A stretch of DNA of 32,532 nt from an uncultured Bacilli bacterium (GCA_944359065.1 CALVSP010000010.1:1-32532), one strand, 5' to 3'. Shown: positions 23,190 through 31,047, counted from the first letter of the stretch. Translations and numbers: made by a program. The notes: a model not told the origin generated them from the sequence alone.

Positions 23190-24689
23190 TGGTGCGAATA
23201 GTCTTAATACTGCTCGTTGTAAACTTCTAAATAATCCTATTTTTGTATCTTTTAAAGTTATTTGTTTAGATATTTCTAATGTTTCAGAAATATCTTTTTT
23301 AATATCTTTTATACTATCAGTTTGATATAGTAATACACCACATTCAAAGTGTAAATGTAAACTACGATAATCCAAATTGACTGTTCCTATAGTTGCTATT
23401 TCATCATCGACTAAAAATGTTTTAGCGTGAACAAAACCTTTTGTATACTCGTATATTTTAACGCCACTATTTAATAAATTGTTATAATACGCCTTAGTTA
23501 CTTCATTAACCATTTTTTTATCAGGTATACCAGGGGTAATAATTCTTACATCAACCCCACTTTTAGCTGCAATACATAAAGCTGTTTCTAATTCATTATC
23601 TATAATTAAATAAGGTGTTGTAATATAAGCATATTTTTTAGCTTTGTTTATCATATTTATACAGATTGTTTCACTAACTAATTCATCATCAAAAGGACTA
23701 TCGTCATAAGGTTGTACAAAACCATTATTTTTTACTTTGATATCAGGTTTAAAATTATTTAAATCTTCTTTTTTATTATTAATATAATCCCAAAGATTTA
23801 AAAATATATTAGTTAAACTAAATACCGCATCACCTTTTATAATAATTCCATTATCTTTCCAATGACCAAATCTTTCTTTTTCATTTATATATTCATCAGC
23901 TAAATTAATTCCTCCAGTAAACCCAACATTGCCATCGATAATAGCTATTTTTCTATGATCACGATTATTTAATTTAGCTGTTAAAATAGGTACAAATTTA
24001 TTAAATGAACACGCTTTAATACCATATTTTTTTAATTCATTATAATATTTATTTGGTAAAGTTACGATGCATCCCATATCATCATAAATTACTCTTACAT
24101 CGACACCTTCTTGAACTTTTTGTTTAAGTATTTCAAGTATGCTATTCCAAAATATACCTCTTTCAATTATAAAGTATTGTAAAAATATGAATTTTTTAGC
24201 TTTCTTTAATTCTTCAATTAATCTTTTATAATATACTTCTCCTACTTTTAAATATTCAGTATCGGTATTTTCATAAATTGGATATCCAGAATTTTTATAA
24301 ATATAATTTGTTTGATTATAAAAATTAACATCTTTTATTTTATTTAATACTTTTTCATCTTGAGTTAAATATTTGTTCAACTTATTTTTATGTTCTAATA
24401 ATTTACCTTTTTTATTTACTTTATTACCAAATATTAAATATATAAATGCCCCAAAAACTGGAAATATTAAAACTGGTATAATCCAAGCTATTTTATAACT
24501 AGGATTGGCATTACCATTAATTATTTTTAATAATACTAATATACCAATTATATAAAAGAAAAAGTAAAAATAATAGCCATATTCTTCAAATTTATTTAAA
24601 ATTAAAACTAATATAACTAGTTGAATAATAAGTAAAACACCGACAATAAAAATACGATGAGTTAAAAAATCTAATATTTTTTTTAGCAT
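23181..24689 (-). CDS. cls: Cardiolipin synthase (PLD type)
   Basis: 502 residues. Two N-terminal membrane helix pairs (about 10-30, 38-58, 68-88) precede two phospholipase D halves. HKD motif 1 is RDHRKIAIIDG, in NRDHRKIAIIDGNVGFTGG near residue 250. Motif 2 is VHAKTFLVDD near residue 433, followed by IGTVNLDYRS. The enzyme joins two phosphatidylglycerols at the membrane. Ribosome site AGGTGG. Length is that of Firmicute ClsA (about 480-510). Confidence 0.95.
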   Translation of the reverse strand: MLKKILDFLTHRIFIVGVLLIIQLVILVLILNKFEEYGYYFYFFFYIIGILVLLKIINGNANPSYKIAWIIPVLIFPVFGAFIYLIFGNKVNKKGKLLEHKNKLNKYLTQDEKVLNKIKDVNFYNQTNYIYKNSGYPIYENTDTEYLKVGEVYYKRLIEELKKAKKFIFLQYFIIERGIFWNSILEILKQKVQEGVDVRVIYDDMGCIVTLPNKYYNELKKYGIKACSFNKFVPILTAKLNNRDHRKIAIIDGNVGFTGGINLADEYINEKERFGHWKDNGIIIKGDAVFSLTNIFLNLWDYINNKKEDLNNFKPDIKVKNNGFVQPYDDSPFDDELVSETICINMINKAKKYAYITTPYLIIDNELETALCIAAKSGVDVRIITPGIPDKKMVNEVTKAYYNNLLNSGVKIYEYTKGFVHAKTFLVDDEIATIGTVNLDYRSLHLHFECGVLLYQTDSIKDIKKDISETLEISKQITLKDTKIGLFRSLQRAVLRLFAPLM

Positions 24690-24739
24690 ACTACCACCTA
24701 CTTAATGATATCATATTTTTAAAATTAAATAAAGAAAAA

Positions 24740-24757
24740 AGAGTTTATTTAAACTCT
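24740..24757 (-). terminator. Terminator of secG
   Basis: AGAGTTTA (24740-24747) and TAAACTCT (24750-24757) form a hairpin; on the minus strand six T's follow. It overlaps the secG stop codon. Confidence 0.8.
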
Positions 24758-24971
24758 AAAATCCAATAACTAAACAAATGACAAAGAATAATAACCCTAA
24801 CACCATCGTTAATCTAGTTATAAATAATTCGCCACCACGTTCTTTTCTGTTAGCAAATAAAGCATCACTACCACCAGTTATTACATTAGAAGCACTTTCG
24901 GCTTTACCTGCTTGTAATAATACTATAGAAATTAATAAAATCGAAATTATTATTAATAAAATTTGTAACAT
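24756..24971 (-). CDS. secG: Preprotein translocase subunit SecG
   Basis: 71 residues from the ATG at 24971; the AGGAGG site is 11 nt upstream. An earlier in-frame ATG overlaps the -10 box and is not the start. Two membrane helices (about 1-20 and 52-70) flank the conserved loop: LLQAGKAESASNVITGG, then an R/G-rich turn (FANRKERGGELFITRLT). SecG assists SecYEG channel function. Here it is a single gene with its own promoter and terminator; rnr and smpB, frequent neighbours, are absent. Confidence 0.95.
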   Translation of the reverse strand: MLQILLIIISILLISIVLLQAGKAESASNVITGGSDALFANRKERGGELFITRLTMVLGLLFFVICLVIGF

Positions 24972-25000
24972 TTTAATACATTCCTCCTCGAACGAGTTAT

Positions 25001-25029
25001 ATTGTACCATAAAATTAAAAATAATGCAA
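25001..25029 (-). promoter_or_regulatory. Promoter of secG
   Basis: Minus strand: TTGCAT (25024-25029), 17-bp spacer, TACAAT (25001-25006) with TG one base before it. Between promoter and ribosome site is a small self-complementary CTCGTTCGAG. Confidence 0.7.
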
Positions 25030-25137
25030 ATCGGATAATTTTCCCTTATTTTATAATATATTATGGCTATTATATTATATGAAATTGATTTTTTTTCGTT
25101 AATTTTATTAAACTATCTTTAATTTTTATAAAAAATG

Positions 25138-25146
25138 TGCTATAAT
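25138..25146 (+). promoter_or_regulatory. Extended -10 promoter of tRNA-Lys
   Basis: TGCTATAAT, ending about 10 nt before the tRNA 5' end; only a weak TTTAAT is found at -35 distance. Confidence 0.65.
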
Positions 25147-25156
25147 CTACTTGTAT

Positions 25157-25232
25157 GTCTCGTTAGCTCAGTTGGTAGAGCAACAGACTCTTAATCTGTG
25201 GGTCTAGGGTTCGAGCCCCTAACGGGACACCA
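25157..25232 (+). tRNA. tRNA-Lys(CUU)
   Basis: Complete 76-nt cloverleaf: acceptor arms GTCTCGT/ACGGGAC (one G-U pair), D arm TAGCTCAGTTGGTAGAGC, anticodon stem ACAGA/TCTGT with loop CTCTTAA (anticodon CTT, reads AAG), T arm AGGGTTCGAGCCCCT, discriminator A and encoded CCA. Promoter and terminator lie directly on either side. Confidence 0.96.
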
Positions 25233-25241
25233 TTTAAAATA

Positions 25242-26426
25242 TTAATCAGGTAACTCCTGATTTTTTATTATATTTATAATATTTTGGTGTTCTAAACTAT
25301 TGAAATAAGATTCATCTAAAACATTATCATTTAAATATGTATACTTAAATAACAATATTTTTTTTACTGATTGATTTATCCTATCAATAGAAATATTTTC
25401 TTTAATTGTTTTAATTGCATTATAAGCATTATTAGGCATTAACAATATATCAACTCCAGCATTTATTGCCATTATATATATTTCTTCATCAGTATAATTA
25501 TTGTTTAATGCTCCCATATTTAAGGCATCAGTCATAACAAGTCCATCAAATCCTAATTGATTTTTTAATAAATCTGTTATTATTTTTTTAGATAAAGTTG
25601 CAGGAACTATTTCGTTAGTTATCTTTGGAAATGCAATATGTCCAGTCATTATTATTTTAGCACCATTTTCAATTGCTTTTTTAAAAGGAACTATTTCATT
25701 ATCTAATATTTCTTCATAAGTTTTATTAATTATTGGTAAAGATGTATGAGAATCAACAGCAGTGTCTCCATGACCAGGAAAATGTTTATAAATAGCTATG
25801 ATACCATTATCTTCTAATCCTTTACCTAAACTAGTGCACATACTAGCAACTAAATTTTTATCACTACCGAAACTTCTAGTACCAATAACTTTATTATTAG
25901 GATTGGAAAATATATCACAAACAGGACCATTTACAACATTAATTCCTAATACTCTCATATCTTCAGCCATAACTTTACCAACTTGATAGGCCAAATTAGT
26001 ATCTTCAGTTTTTCCCAACTCGTACATACTAGGAATATAAGTAGCCTTTTTATCCTGTAATCCTTGTAATCTTTGAACAACTCCTCCTTCTTGATCAATC
26101 GAAATAATTAAAGGTATTTTACTATTTAATTTTAAATCGTATATATATTTTTTAGTCTTAGATAATGTAGTAATATTACTTTGATTAATAATAAATCCAC
26201 TTGGTTTTATATCATTCATAAAATCAATTAATTTTTCGTTTACTATATTATGAGTATCATATATCATCAACATTTGACCAATTTTTTCTTCAATTGTCAT
26301 ATTATTCATAATATTTAATACTTTATCTTCAATTGTCTCAATTTGTGGCTTTGGTGTTTCAACAATTTTTTCTTGATAAGAACATCCGGACAATAATATT
26401 AAAAATAGCCAAAATATTTTTTTCAT
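25242..26426 (-). CDS. nagZ: Glycoside hydrolase family 3 lipoprotein, NagZ-like beta-N-acetylhexosaminidase
   Basis: 394 residues. A lipoprotein signal (FLILLSGC, lipobox Cys15) places it on the outer face of the membrane. The TIM-barrel GH3 domain has QMLMIYDTHN, SIDQEGGVVQRL, AIYKHFPGHGDTAVDSHTSL (with the Asp/His dyad of bacterial NagZ) and VMTDALNMGAL carrying the nucleophile Asp. The enzyme removes N-acetylglucosamine from cell-wall fragments. It lacks the C-terminal domain of larger GH3 enzymes. AAGGGGAT precedes the ATG; it may be read with the ABC transporter gene 34 nt upstream. Confidence 0.92.
   Translation of the reverse strand: MKKIFWLFLILLSGCSYQEKIVETPKPQIETIEDKVLNIMNNMTIEEKIGQMLMIYDTHNIVNEKLIDFMNDIKPSGFIINQSNITTLSKTKKYIYDLKLNSKIPLIISIDQEGGVVQRLQGLQDKKATYIPSMYELGKTEDTNLAYQVGKVMAEDMRVLGINVVNGPVCDIFSNPNNKVIGTRSFGSDKNLVASMCTSLGKGLEDNGIIAIYKHFPGHGDTAVDSHTSLPIINKTYEEILDNEIVPFKKAIENGAKIIMTGHIAFPKITNEIVPATLSKKIITDLLKNQLGFDGLVMTDALNMGALNNNYTDEEIYIMAINAGVDILLMPNNAYNAIKTIKENISIDRINQSVKKILLFKYTYLNDNVLDESYFNSLEHQNIINIIKNQELPD
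25244..25262 (+). terminator. Terminator of tRNA-Lys
   Basis: AATCAGG and CCTGATT form a 7-bp stem with loop TAACT, followed by a T-run. It overlaps the last codons of the convergent GH3 gene, and may serve that gene weakly in the other direction. Confidence 0.85.
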
Positions 26427-26460
26427 TTATTCATCCCCTTATTATTATGGTTATATTATT

Positions 26461-28191
26461 TTAAATTAATTCTTTTTCATATAATTTTTTATAAAATTCG
26501 TTTGTTTTAATTAAAGATTCGTGAGTTCCTTCATCTAATATTTGTCCATCATCAATAATTATTATTCTATCAGAATCAATTACTGTCGATAATCGATGAG
26601 CAATAATTAATACTGTATACTCTCCTTTTAAATTGTTAATAGCAGTTTGAATATTTTTTTGAGTTTCGTTATCTAAAGCGCTAGTAGCTTCATCAAATAA
26701 AATTATTTCCGTTTTTTTTAAGAGTGCCCTAGCAATTGCTAATCTTTGTCTTTGCCCACCAGATAAAGTTATTCCTCCCTCACCTACAATAGTATCATAA
26801 CCATCTTTTAAAGTCATAATAAAATCGTGTAAGCAAGCAAGTTTACAAACTTCAATCATCTCATCTAAAGTCGCATCTTCTTTAACTAATCTTAAATTAT
26901 CTTTTATTGAAAAATTAAATATATAAGGATTTTGCGTAATAATTGACATATTATTTCTAATCGAATCTTTAGTTAATTCATTAATATTAACATTATCAAT
27001 TAATATTTCGCCTGAATCTATTAAATATAATCTATTTAATAAACTAAAAATAGTCGATTTACCACTACCGCTTTTACCAACAAAAGCAACAGTTTCATTA
27101 GCATTTATTTTAAAACTAATATTTTTAAGTATTATCTTATCTTCATTATAAGAAAAACTAACATCTTTAAATTCAAAATCACCATTAATTTTATCTAGTA
27201 TTTTATCACCAAAATGTTCTTTTTTAAATTTGTCACTATCAATTACTTCAAAAACTCTTGTCGCAGCAACATTAAATTTTTTAGCCAACTCAATTAAAAA
27301 ACTCCAATATCTTAATAATTCTAATAATCTATCTTTATACATATAAATTATGACAAAATTGGATATGCTTAAGTAATTTTTTAAACATAAAAATATGCCT
27401 AAAAATATCAAAAACAGATTACTAAAATCTTTTATACTAGCTGTTATAATATTATATTTGGCGTTAACTTTTTGCATTTTATAATTTTCATTATTAGATT
27501 CAACTAATTTATCTTCAGCTATTTTTAAAAAATTATTTTCGACATTTAAAGATTTTATATCTCGACTTCCTCTTATTAATTCACTAATTAATCCAGTATT
27601 TTTTTCAGCTAATTTTCTTCTTTTTTTATCCAATTCAAAAAATTTTTTCATTCTCAAATGTTCAAATATAAATATAATTAATAACATAAGTATAAAATAA
27701 ACAAACATTATTTTATTAATAAAATAAATTGCTATTAAAATACCAACATTACTTACAACATCAATTACGCCATCACCTAAATCAGAAAAAATATTTACTA
27801 TTTCTCTTGTATCGTTATTAATTCTATCGATAAATACTCCTGATGAATTATTATCTAATTCCGAAACTTCTAATTTCATCGTTTCTTTAGCAATATTTAC
27901 TTGAATTCTTGAAGTTGCTATTAATGAATATTTATTAAATAAGACATTATATAAATAATTAAATAAGTTCCTTATTAATTCTACAACTAATATTATTAAT
28001 GAAATCTTAATTAAATCTTTAAATAATCCATTAGTTAAAAATAACAACATTTTAGCGGATAATAATGGTGTTATAACGCTTATACCACATAAAATCAAAG
28101 AAAAAATTAAAAATAATATTAAATATTTTTTATCTTCTTTAACAAATTTCCAAGTATTTTTAAAATTATTTAATATACTTTTTAATTCCAT
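26461..28191 (-). CDS. ABC transporter, fused membrane and ATPase domains (exporter type)
   Basis: 576 residues from the ATG at 28191 (GGAAGTGAG ribosome site; the GTG three codons earlier is within it). Six membrane helices (to about residue 310) precede an ATPase domain with Walker A GKSGSGKST (near 370), Q-loop ITQNPY, signature LSGGQRQR, Walker B IILFDEATSALD and the switch His in IIAHRLSTV. This is a half-transporter of type IV exporters (MsbA/LmrA-like). No partner gene is adjacent, so it probably works as a homodimer. The substrate is unknown. Confidence 0.93.
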   Translation of the reverse strand: MELKSILNNFKNTWKFVKEDKKYLILFLIFSLILCGISVITPLLSAKMLLFLTNGLFKDLIKISLIILVVELIRNLFNYLYNVLFNKYSLIATSRIQVNIAKETMKLEVSELDNNSSGVFIDRINNDTREIVNIFSDLGDGVIDVVSNVGILIAIYFINKIMFVYFILMLLIIFIFEHLRMKKFFELDKKRRKLAEKNTGLISELIRGSRDIKSLNVENNFLKIAEDKLVESNNENYKMQKVNAKYNIITASIKDFSNLFLIFLGIFLCLKNYLSISNFVIIYMYKDRLLELLRYWSFLIELAKKFNVAATRVFEVIDSDKFKKEHFGDKILDKINGDFEFKDVSFSYNEDKIILKNISFKINANETVAFVGKSGSGKSTIFSLLNRLYLIDSGEILIDNVNINELTKDSIRNNMSIITQNPYIFNFSIKDNLRLVKEDATLDEMIEVCKLACLHDFIMTLKDGYDTIVGEGGITLSGGQRQRLAIARALLKKTEIILFDEATSALDNETQKNIQTAINNLKGEYTVLIIAHRLSTVIDSDRIIIIDDGQILDEGTHESLIKTNEFYKKLYEKELI

Positions 28192-28211
28192 AAAACTCAC
28201 TTCCGAAGAAC

Positions 28212-28240
28212 ATTATAACATTTTTAATTTATTTAAGCAA
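28212..28240 (-). promoter_or_regulatory. Promoter of the ABC transporter gene
   Basis: Minus strand: TTGCTT (28235-28240), 17-bp spacer, TATAAT (28212-28217) preceded by TGT, giving an extended -10 box. It lies 20 nt before the ATG. Confidence 0.72.
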
Positions 28241-28254
28241 AAAAGAACTTAAAT

Positions 28255-29049
28255 TTAAGCGCTAAAATACTTTTGCATATTTTTAAATGTCATAATTGAT
28301 AGTTGTTGAATTGTCTCATTAAATAATTTAATATCACCAATTTCTAATGGATTATTCTGATAATCAGTATCAATATTTATCTCTTCAATAATAGCATAAT
28401 AAGATAATTTTTGACTTTCATTGATATTAACTGGCGGATAATTATTTTTTATCAACTCATAATTCATAATAAGACGCGCTACTCGACCATTACCATCACT
28501 AAATGGGTGAATATTAACTATAGCCATATGTAATTTAATAGCTCGTTCAAAAACAGTTAAATTTTGCCAATCATTTTCATATTTTTGTTTTAACTCTTCC
28601 ATTCTTTTAGAAACTAAACTAGGTTTAGTAAAATTTATTTCTTTACCATTACTATTTATTAAATAATTTTCTTTTATTTTATATTCACCTGCATTTATTA
28701 TGATATCTTTACCAATAATAAAATGAATATTTTTAATCACTTCAATAATATCTAAATCTTTATTTAATATATCAAAAATATATTTGAATGCATTTTGATG
28801 ATTTATAGTTTCATTAATTTCTCTTTTTTTATGTTTATCTTTAATATCTAAATTATAAGTATTATTTAATATTTGTCTTGTATCATTAAGGGTTAAAGTC
28901 ATATTTGTTCCTTCAATACGATTAGAATGAAATGTAAATAAAGTTCCAAATTCATTTATTAAATAATCATAATATTGTTTTTTTAAGTTATCATTAAAAT
29001 TAGTAATCTTATTTTGTATTTTAGCTAAATCAAATATTCTATCTAACAT
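28255..29049 (-). CDS. Fic-domain protein, class II (intrinsic inhibitory helix)
   Basis: 264 residues. The Fic core motif HPFSDGNGRVAR (181-192) is complete, with catalytic His181. The inhibitory motif (S/T)xxxE(G/N) is seen as SNRIEG at 42-47, N-terminal to the core, which defines class II. In this family the Glu blocks ATP use until relieved. Most members transfer AMP to a protein; the target is unknown. No antitoxin gene is adjacent, as expected for a self-inhibited Fic. Ribosome site TGGAGGAA; a TGATATACT extended -10 element lies about 25 nt upstream. Confidence 0.92.
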   Translation of the reverse strand: MLDRIFDLAKIQNKITNFNDNLKKQYYDYLINEFGTLFTFHSNRIEGTNMTLTLNDTRQILNNTYNLDIKDKHKKREINETINHQNAFKYIFDILNKDLDIIEVIKNIHFIIGKDIIINAGEYKIKENYLINSNGKEINFTKPSLVSKRMEELKQKYENDWQNLTVFERAIKLHMAIVNIHPFSDGNGRVARLIMNYELIKNNYPPVNINESQKLSYYAIIEEINIDTDYQNNPLEIGDIKLFNETIQQLSIMTFKNMQKYFSA

Positions 29050-29238
29050 AAAATTCCTCCATAACTAATAATAGTATATCACATTAATAAACAAATAAAT
29101 AATTTTTTAACAATATTATCTTTAAATATTAAGTCCACTTATATCAAATACTTTACTTATCATATTATTGCCTATATTACTATAAACCTTATTTTCTAAA
29201 GTAATTATATCATTTTTAATTTATTTAATCAATATAAC

Positions 29239-29267
29239 TTGAAATTAACTTAAAAATATGTTACTAT
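29239..29267 (+). promoter_or_regulatory. Promoter of the putative antitoxin RNA
   Basis: TTGAAA (29239-29244), 17-bp spacer, TACTAT (29262-29267) with TG before it (extended -10). It points toward the toxin-like gene from the opposite strand, with transcription starting near 29274. No open frame with a ribosome site follows, so the product is probably an RNA. Confidence 0.65.
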
Positions 29268-29273
29268 GTATAT

Positions 29274-29390
29274 AGATGTGATTTACATCATATAATAAAA
29301 AGGTAATGCTTGATTTAGCTAGTTAAGTATCTACCATAAGTTTGGCGTAGATACCTAATCTATGTTGATGATTAGGTATCTTATTTTATT
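29274..29390 (+). ncRNA. Putative antisense RNA (antitoxin) of a par/Fst-like locus
   Basis: Predicted RNA of about 115 nt between the promoter at 29239 and the bidirectional terminator at 29350-29380. It contains hairpin GTATCTAC/GTAGATAC (29327-29334 with 29347-29354). Its 3' half is fully complementary to the 3' end of the minus-strand toxin mRNA. In addition GTAGATACCTAA (29347-29358) is complementary to the toxin leader just upstream of its ribosome site (29497-29508). This two-point pairing is how RNA II of the enterococcal par locus controls Fst translation. The role is inferred; no expression data are available. Confidence 0.55.
29350..29380. terminator. Shared bidirectional terminator of the convergent pair
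   Basis: GATACCTAAT (29350-29359) and ATTAGGTATC (29371-29380) form a perfect 10-bp stem with an 11-nt loop. T-rich sequence follows on the plus strand (TTATTTTATTT). The toxin stop codon abuts it on the minus strand. Both RNAs must end here and so share complementary 3' hairpins. Confidence 0.8.
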
Positions 29391-29473
29391 TCTATTATGA
29401 TTAATAGAGTTACTAATAAAATGATTATAATTAATAAAAATATATTTATTATAAATACATCTTTTTTAGTCAT
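29381..29473 (-). CDS. 30-residue hydrophobic peptide, candidate type I toxin
   Basis: Too short for standard gene calling. It starts with MTKKDVF, then a helix of almost only I, L, V, F (residues 6-27), and ends EIK. AGGAGG lies 9 nt before the ATG, one of the strongest ribosome sites in the window. That site is the 3' arm of a hairpin (29483-29497). Charge and length are like Fst/Ldr and TxpA-type membrane toxins, though I see no clear match to a named family; the Fst-type proline and Arg-rich tail are missing. It lies between fic and sigK and has its own promoter (29531-29559). Confidence 0.65.
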   Translation of the reverse strand: MTKKDVFIINIFLLIIIILLVTLLIIIEIK

Positions 29474-29482
29474 TTTATCAAT

Positions 29483-29497
29483 CCTCCTTTCAGGAGG
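29483..29497 (-). promoter_or_regulatory. Hairpin that hides the toxin ribosome site
   Basis: On the minus strand CCTCCT (29492-29497) can pair with AGGAGG (29483-29488) across GAA, covering the whole Shine-Dalgarno. A similar stem keeps fst mRNA from early translation. It lies directly beside the 12-nt target of the antisense RNA. Confidence 0.7.
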
Positions 29498-29530
29498 TAG
29501 ATACCTAACAATCTTGCATTACCTATATAA

Positions 29531-29559
29531 ATTACATCATGAAATTAATTATATGTAAA
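29531..29559 (-). promoter_or_regulatory. Promoter of the toxin-like gene
   Basis: Minus strand: TTTACA (29554-29559), 17-bp spacer, TGTAAT (29531-29536); transcript start expected near 29524, giving a leader of about 50 nt. The -10 box is less perfect than that of the antisense RNA, as in other type I loci where the antitoxin is made in excess. Confidence 0.55.
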
Positions 29560-29562
29560 TAA

Positions 29563-30255
29563 TTAATTTTTATTTTGCATTTTAAATTCTTTAAATATTT
29601 TAGTTAACGCTCTTTTTTCAATTCTTGATACATAACTTCTTGATATACCTAATTGCTTAGCTATTTCCTTTTGTGTTACTTCATCATTATTATTTAATCC
29701 ATATCTTTTAATAATAATTTCTTTTTCTCTTTCATTTAAAACATTAAAATATTTTTTTAATAAAACAATATTATCTTTTTTCTGAATATCATTTTCAAAA
29801 TCAGGTTTTGGAGTCTTTAATATATCTAAAAAGGTTATTTCATTGCCATCTTTGTCAAAACCAATTGATTCATTTAAACTAATATTTTTATTATTTTTTT
29901 TATCACTTCGATAATACATCAATATTTCATTTTCGATACATTTAGCCGCATATGTAGTTAACCTTGTTCCTTTTTTATAACTAAAGCTATCAACACCTTT
30001 AATTAAACCAATTGTCCCAATACTAATTAAATCGTCGACATCATTTTTTTTATGATCATATTTTTTTACGATATGAGCAACTAATCTTAAGTTATGTTCA
30101 ATTAATTTATTTCTTGCTTCTTTATCACCCATATGCATTAATGATACATATTTTTCCTCTTCTTCTTTTGTTAATGGATCAGGAAATACATTATTAGAAT
30201 AAGCGGCTGTAAAAATATAAAAGTCTTTAAATAATTTTTTTAAAAATTCTAACAT
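29563..30255 (-). CDS. sigK: Sporulation sigma factor SigK
   Basis: 230 residues from the ATG at 30255 (GAGGTG ribosome site; the in-frame TTG four codons earlier is within that site). Group 3 sigma-70 protein of the sporulation class. Region 1.2/2: NNVFPDPLTKEEEEKY, then ARNKLIEHNLRLVAHIVKKY, DVDDLISIGTIGLIKGVDSF and GTRLTTYAAKCIENEILMYY. Region 4: LNEREKEIIIKRYGL and the HTH TQKEIAKQLGISRSYVSRIE. It is most like SigK, the late mother-cell factor, with SigE as the alternative. A short N-terminal hydrophobic stretch (FYIFTAAYS) fits a pro-peptide. A SigE/SigK-like CATAAAAT lies 17 nt upstream of the ATG. The gene is uninterrupted, but a truncated second copy is at 32096. Confidence 0.9.
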   Translation of the reverse strand: MLEFLKKLFKDFYIFTAAYSNNVFPDPLTKEEEEKYVSLMHMGDKEARNKLIEHNLRLVAHIVKKYDHKKNDVDDLISIGTIGLIKGVDSFSYKKGTRLTTYAAKCIENEILMYYRSDKKNNKNISLNESIGFDKDGNEITFLDILKTPKPDFENDIQKKDNIVLLKKYFNVLNEREKEIIIKRYGLNNNDEVTQKEIAKQLGISRSYVSRIEKRALTKIFKEFKMQNKN

Positions 30256-30379
30256 ATCACACCTCAATTAAATTTTATGTTTTTACTTTCAAAACTATTA
30301 AAACTTTAATTTTGTAGTAAAATCTTGTGATACCACAAAAATTTAAAACTTAATCATATCAAAAAAATATCAAAAAAAA

Positions 30380-30408
30380 TTTACTTTTTTATCATTATAT
30401 GTTAAAAT
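30380..30408 (+). promoter_or_regulatory. Promoter of the 33-residue membrane peptide
   Basis: TTTACT (30380-30385), 17-bp spacer, TAAAAT (30403-30408) with TG one base before the box. It lies 19 nt before the ATG at 30428. A small inverted repeat TTGTG-ATAC-CACAA (30325-30338) lies about 40 bp upstream, between this promoter and the divergent sigK. Confidence 0.55.
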
Positions 30409-30427
30409 AATTGAAGATGGAGTTGAT

Positions 30428-30529
30428 ATGGTAAGGAGATCTTTTGTTTTAATTGTTTTAGTCGCTATAGTAATAACAATATTTAAAACAACGAAATACA
30501 GAAAATTAAGAAACGAGAAATTATTTTGA
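30428..30529 (+). CDS. Small membrane peptide of 33 residues
   Basis: Too short for standard gene calling. MVRRSFV is followed by a hydrophobic helix (VLIVLVAIVITIF, residues 7-19) and a strongly basic tail (KTTKYRKLRNEKLF), so the N-terminus carries two Arg and the C-terminus at least seven basic residues. GGAG stands 5 nt before the ATG, and a good promoter lies directly upstream. It stops with TGA. No complementary RNA gene is evident opposite it. Function unknown; candidates are a small regulatory membrane protein or a toxin-like peptide. It is divergent from sigK. Confidence 0.5.
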   Translation: MVRRSFVLIVLVAIVITIFKTTKYRKLRNEKLF

Positions 30530-30622
30530 ATTAAGTTTCATAAAGTGAAAAAATAATTTTGTTCAAAATGCAGCTTTAACTTAACACTTGATAAACAATG
30601 TGATAGAAAGAAAATAATAAAA

Positions 30623-30698
30623 ATTGCTTTAATAAAATGAAAAGAGTATGAAAAAAATAATTGATAAATCAAATAGTTGTATTAATTGTAATTCTTAA
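30623..30698 (+). pseudogene. Decayed copy of the zinc-ribbon N-terminus
   Basis: The sequence follows the start of the two intact zinc-ribbon genes (31048, 31377) almost codon by codon. ATG has become ATT, then GCT TTA ATA AAA. The first Cys codon TGT is TGA (stop), the second is TAT. One extra A shifts the frame, and the rest reads as I-I-D-K-S-N-S-C-I-N-C-N-S before a stop. The missing cysteines and the frameshift mean it is dead. The 30530-31047 gap otherwise shows only A/T-rich sequence; a remote fourth trace near 30571-30605 (AATGCAGCTTTAAC...GATAAACAATGTG) is possible but weak. Confidence 0.6.
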
Positions 30699-30994
30699 TT
30701 AATAAAAAAAGAAAAACAATTGAATATAAAGTAGATTTGATGAGAATGATATTACTTATTATAACAAATTTAGGATTTATTTTATAATATGATTTTTTTG
30801 TTCTATTATCTACATAAAAAATGATTTGAAACTAAATTAAATGTTGCTAATATTTTAGTGTAAATTCAAACACTAAGTTTTATTTAATGTGTTTTTCTTT
30901 ATAGTTGTTATTGATTTACAAAAAATTACATTGCTTATTTAATAGATGAGTATAAAGTTACAAGCATCCTTTTATCTTATAATTTATTTAATGA

Positions 30995-31022
30995 TTTACT
31001 AGTAATAACATTAGCTTATATT
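30995..31022 (+). promoter_or_regulatory. Possible promoter of the zinc-ribbon pair
   Basis: TTTACT (30995-31000) and TATATT (31017-31022) lie 16 bp apart, about 25 nt before the ATG at 31048. The match is moderate in very AT-rich DNA. Confidence 0.35.
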
Positions 31023-31047
31023 TATGTGAAAGTAGGTGAAATGTAAA

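Larger units (their letters stand above)
29347..29508. repeat. Pair of 12-bp direct repeats flanking the toxin-like gene
   Basis: GTAGATACCTAA occurs at 29347-29358 and again at 29497-29508, same strand, 150 bp apart. One copy is in the antisense RNA and the other lies in the toxin leader, so the two RNAs are complementary there. In addition GGTAATGC (29302-29309) recurs inverted as GCATTACC (29517-29524), giving both transcripts similar 5' ends. Confidence 0.8.

Noticed and set aside
28245-28260. Strong terminator after the fic gene (CTTAAATTTAAG palindrome with T-run)
   Set aside because: The palindrome has no loop and leaves only about four base pairs, so it is too weak to list.
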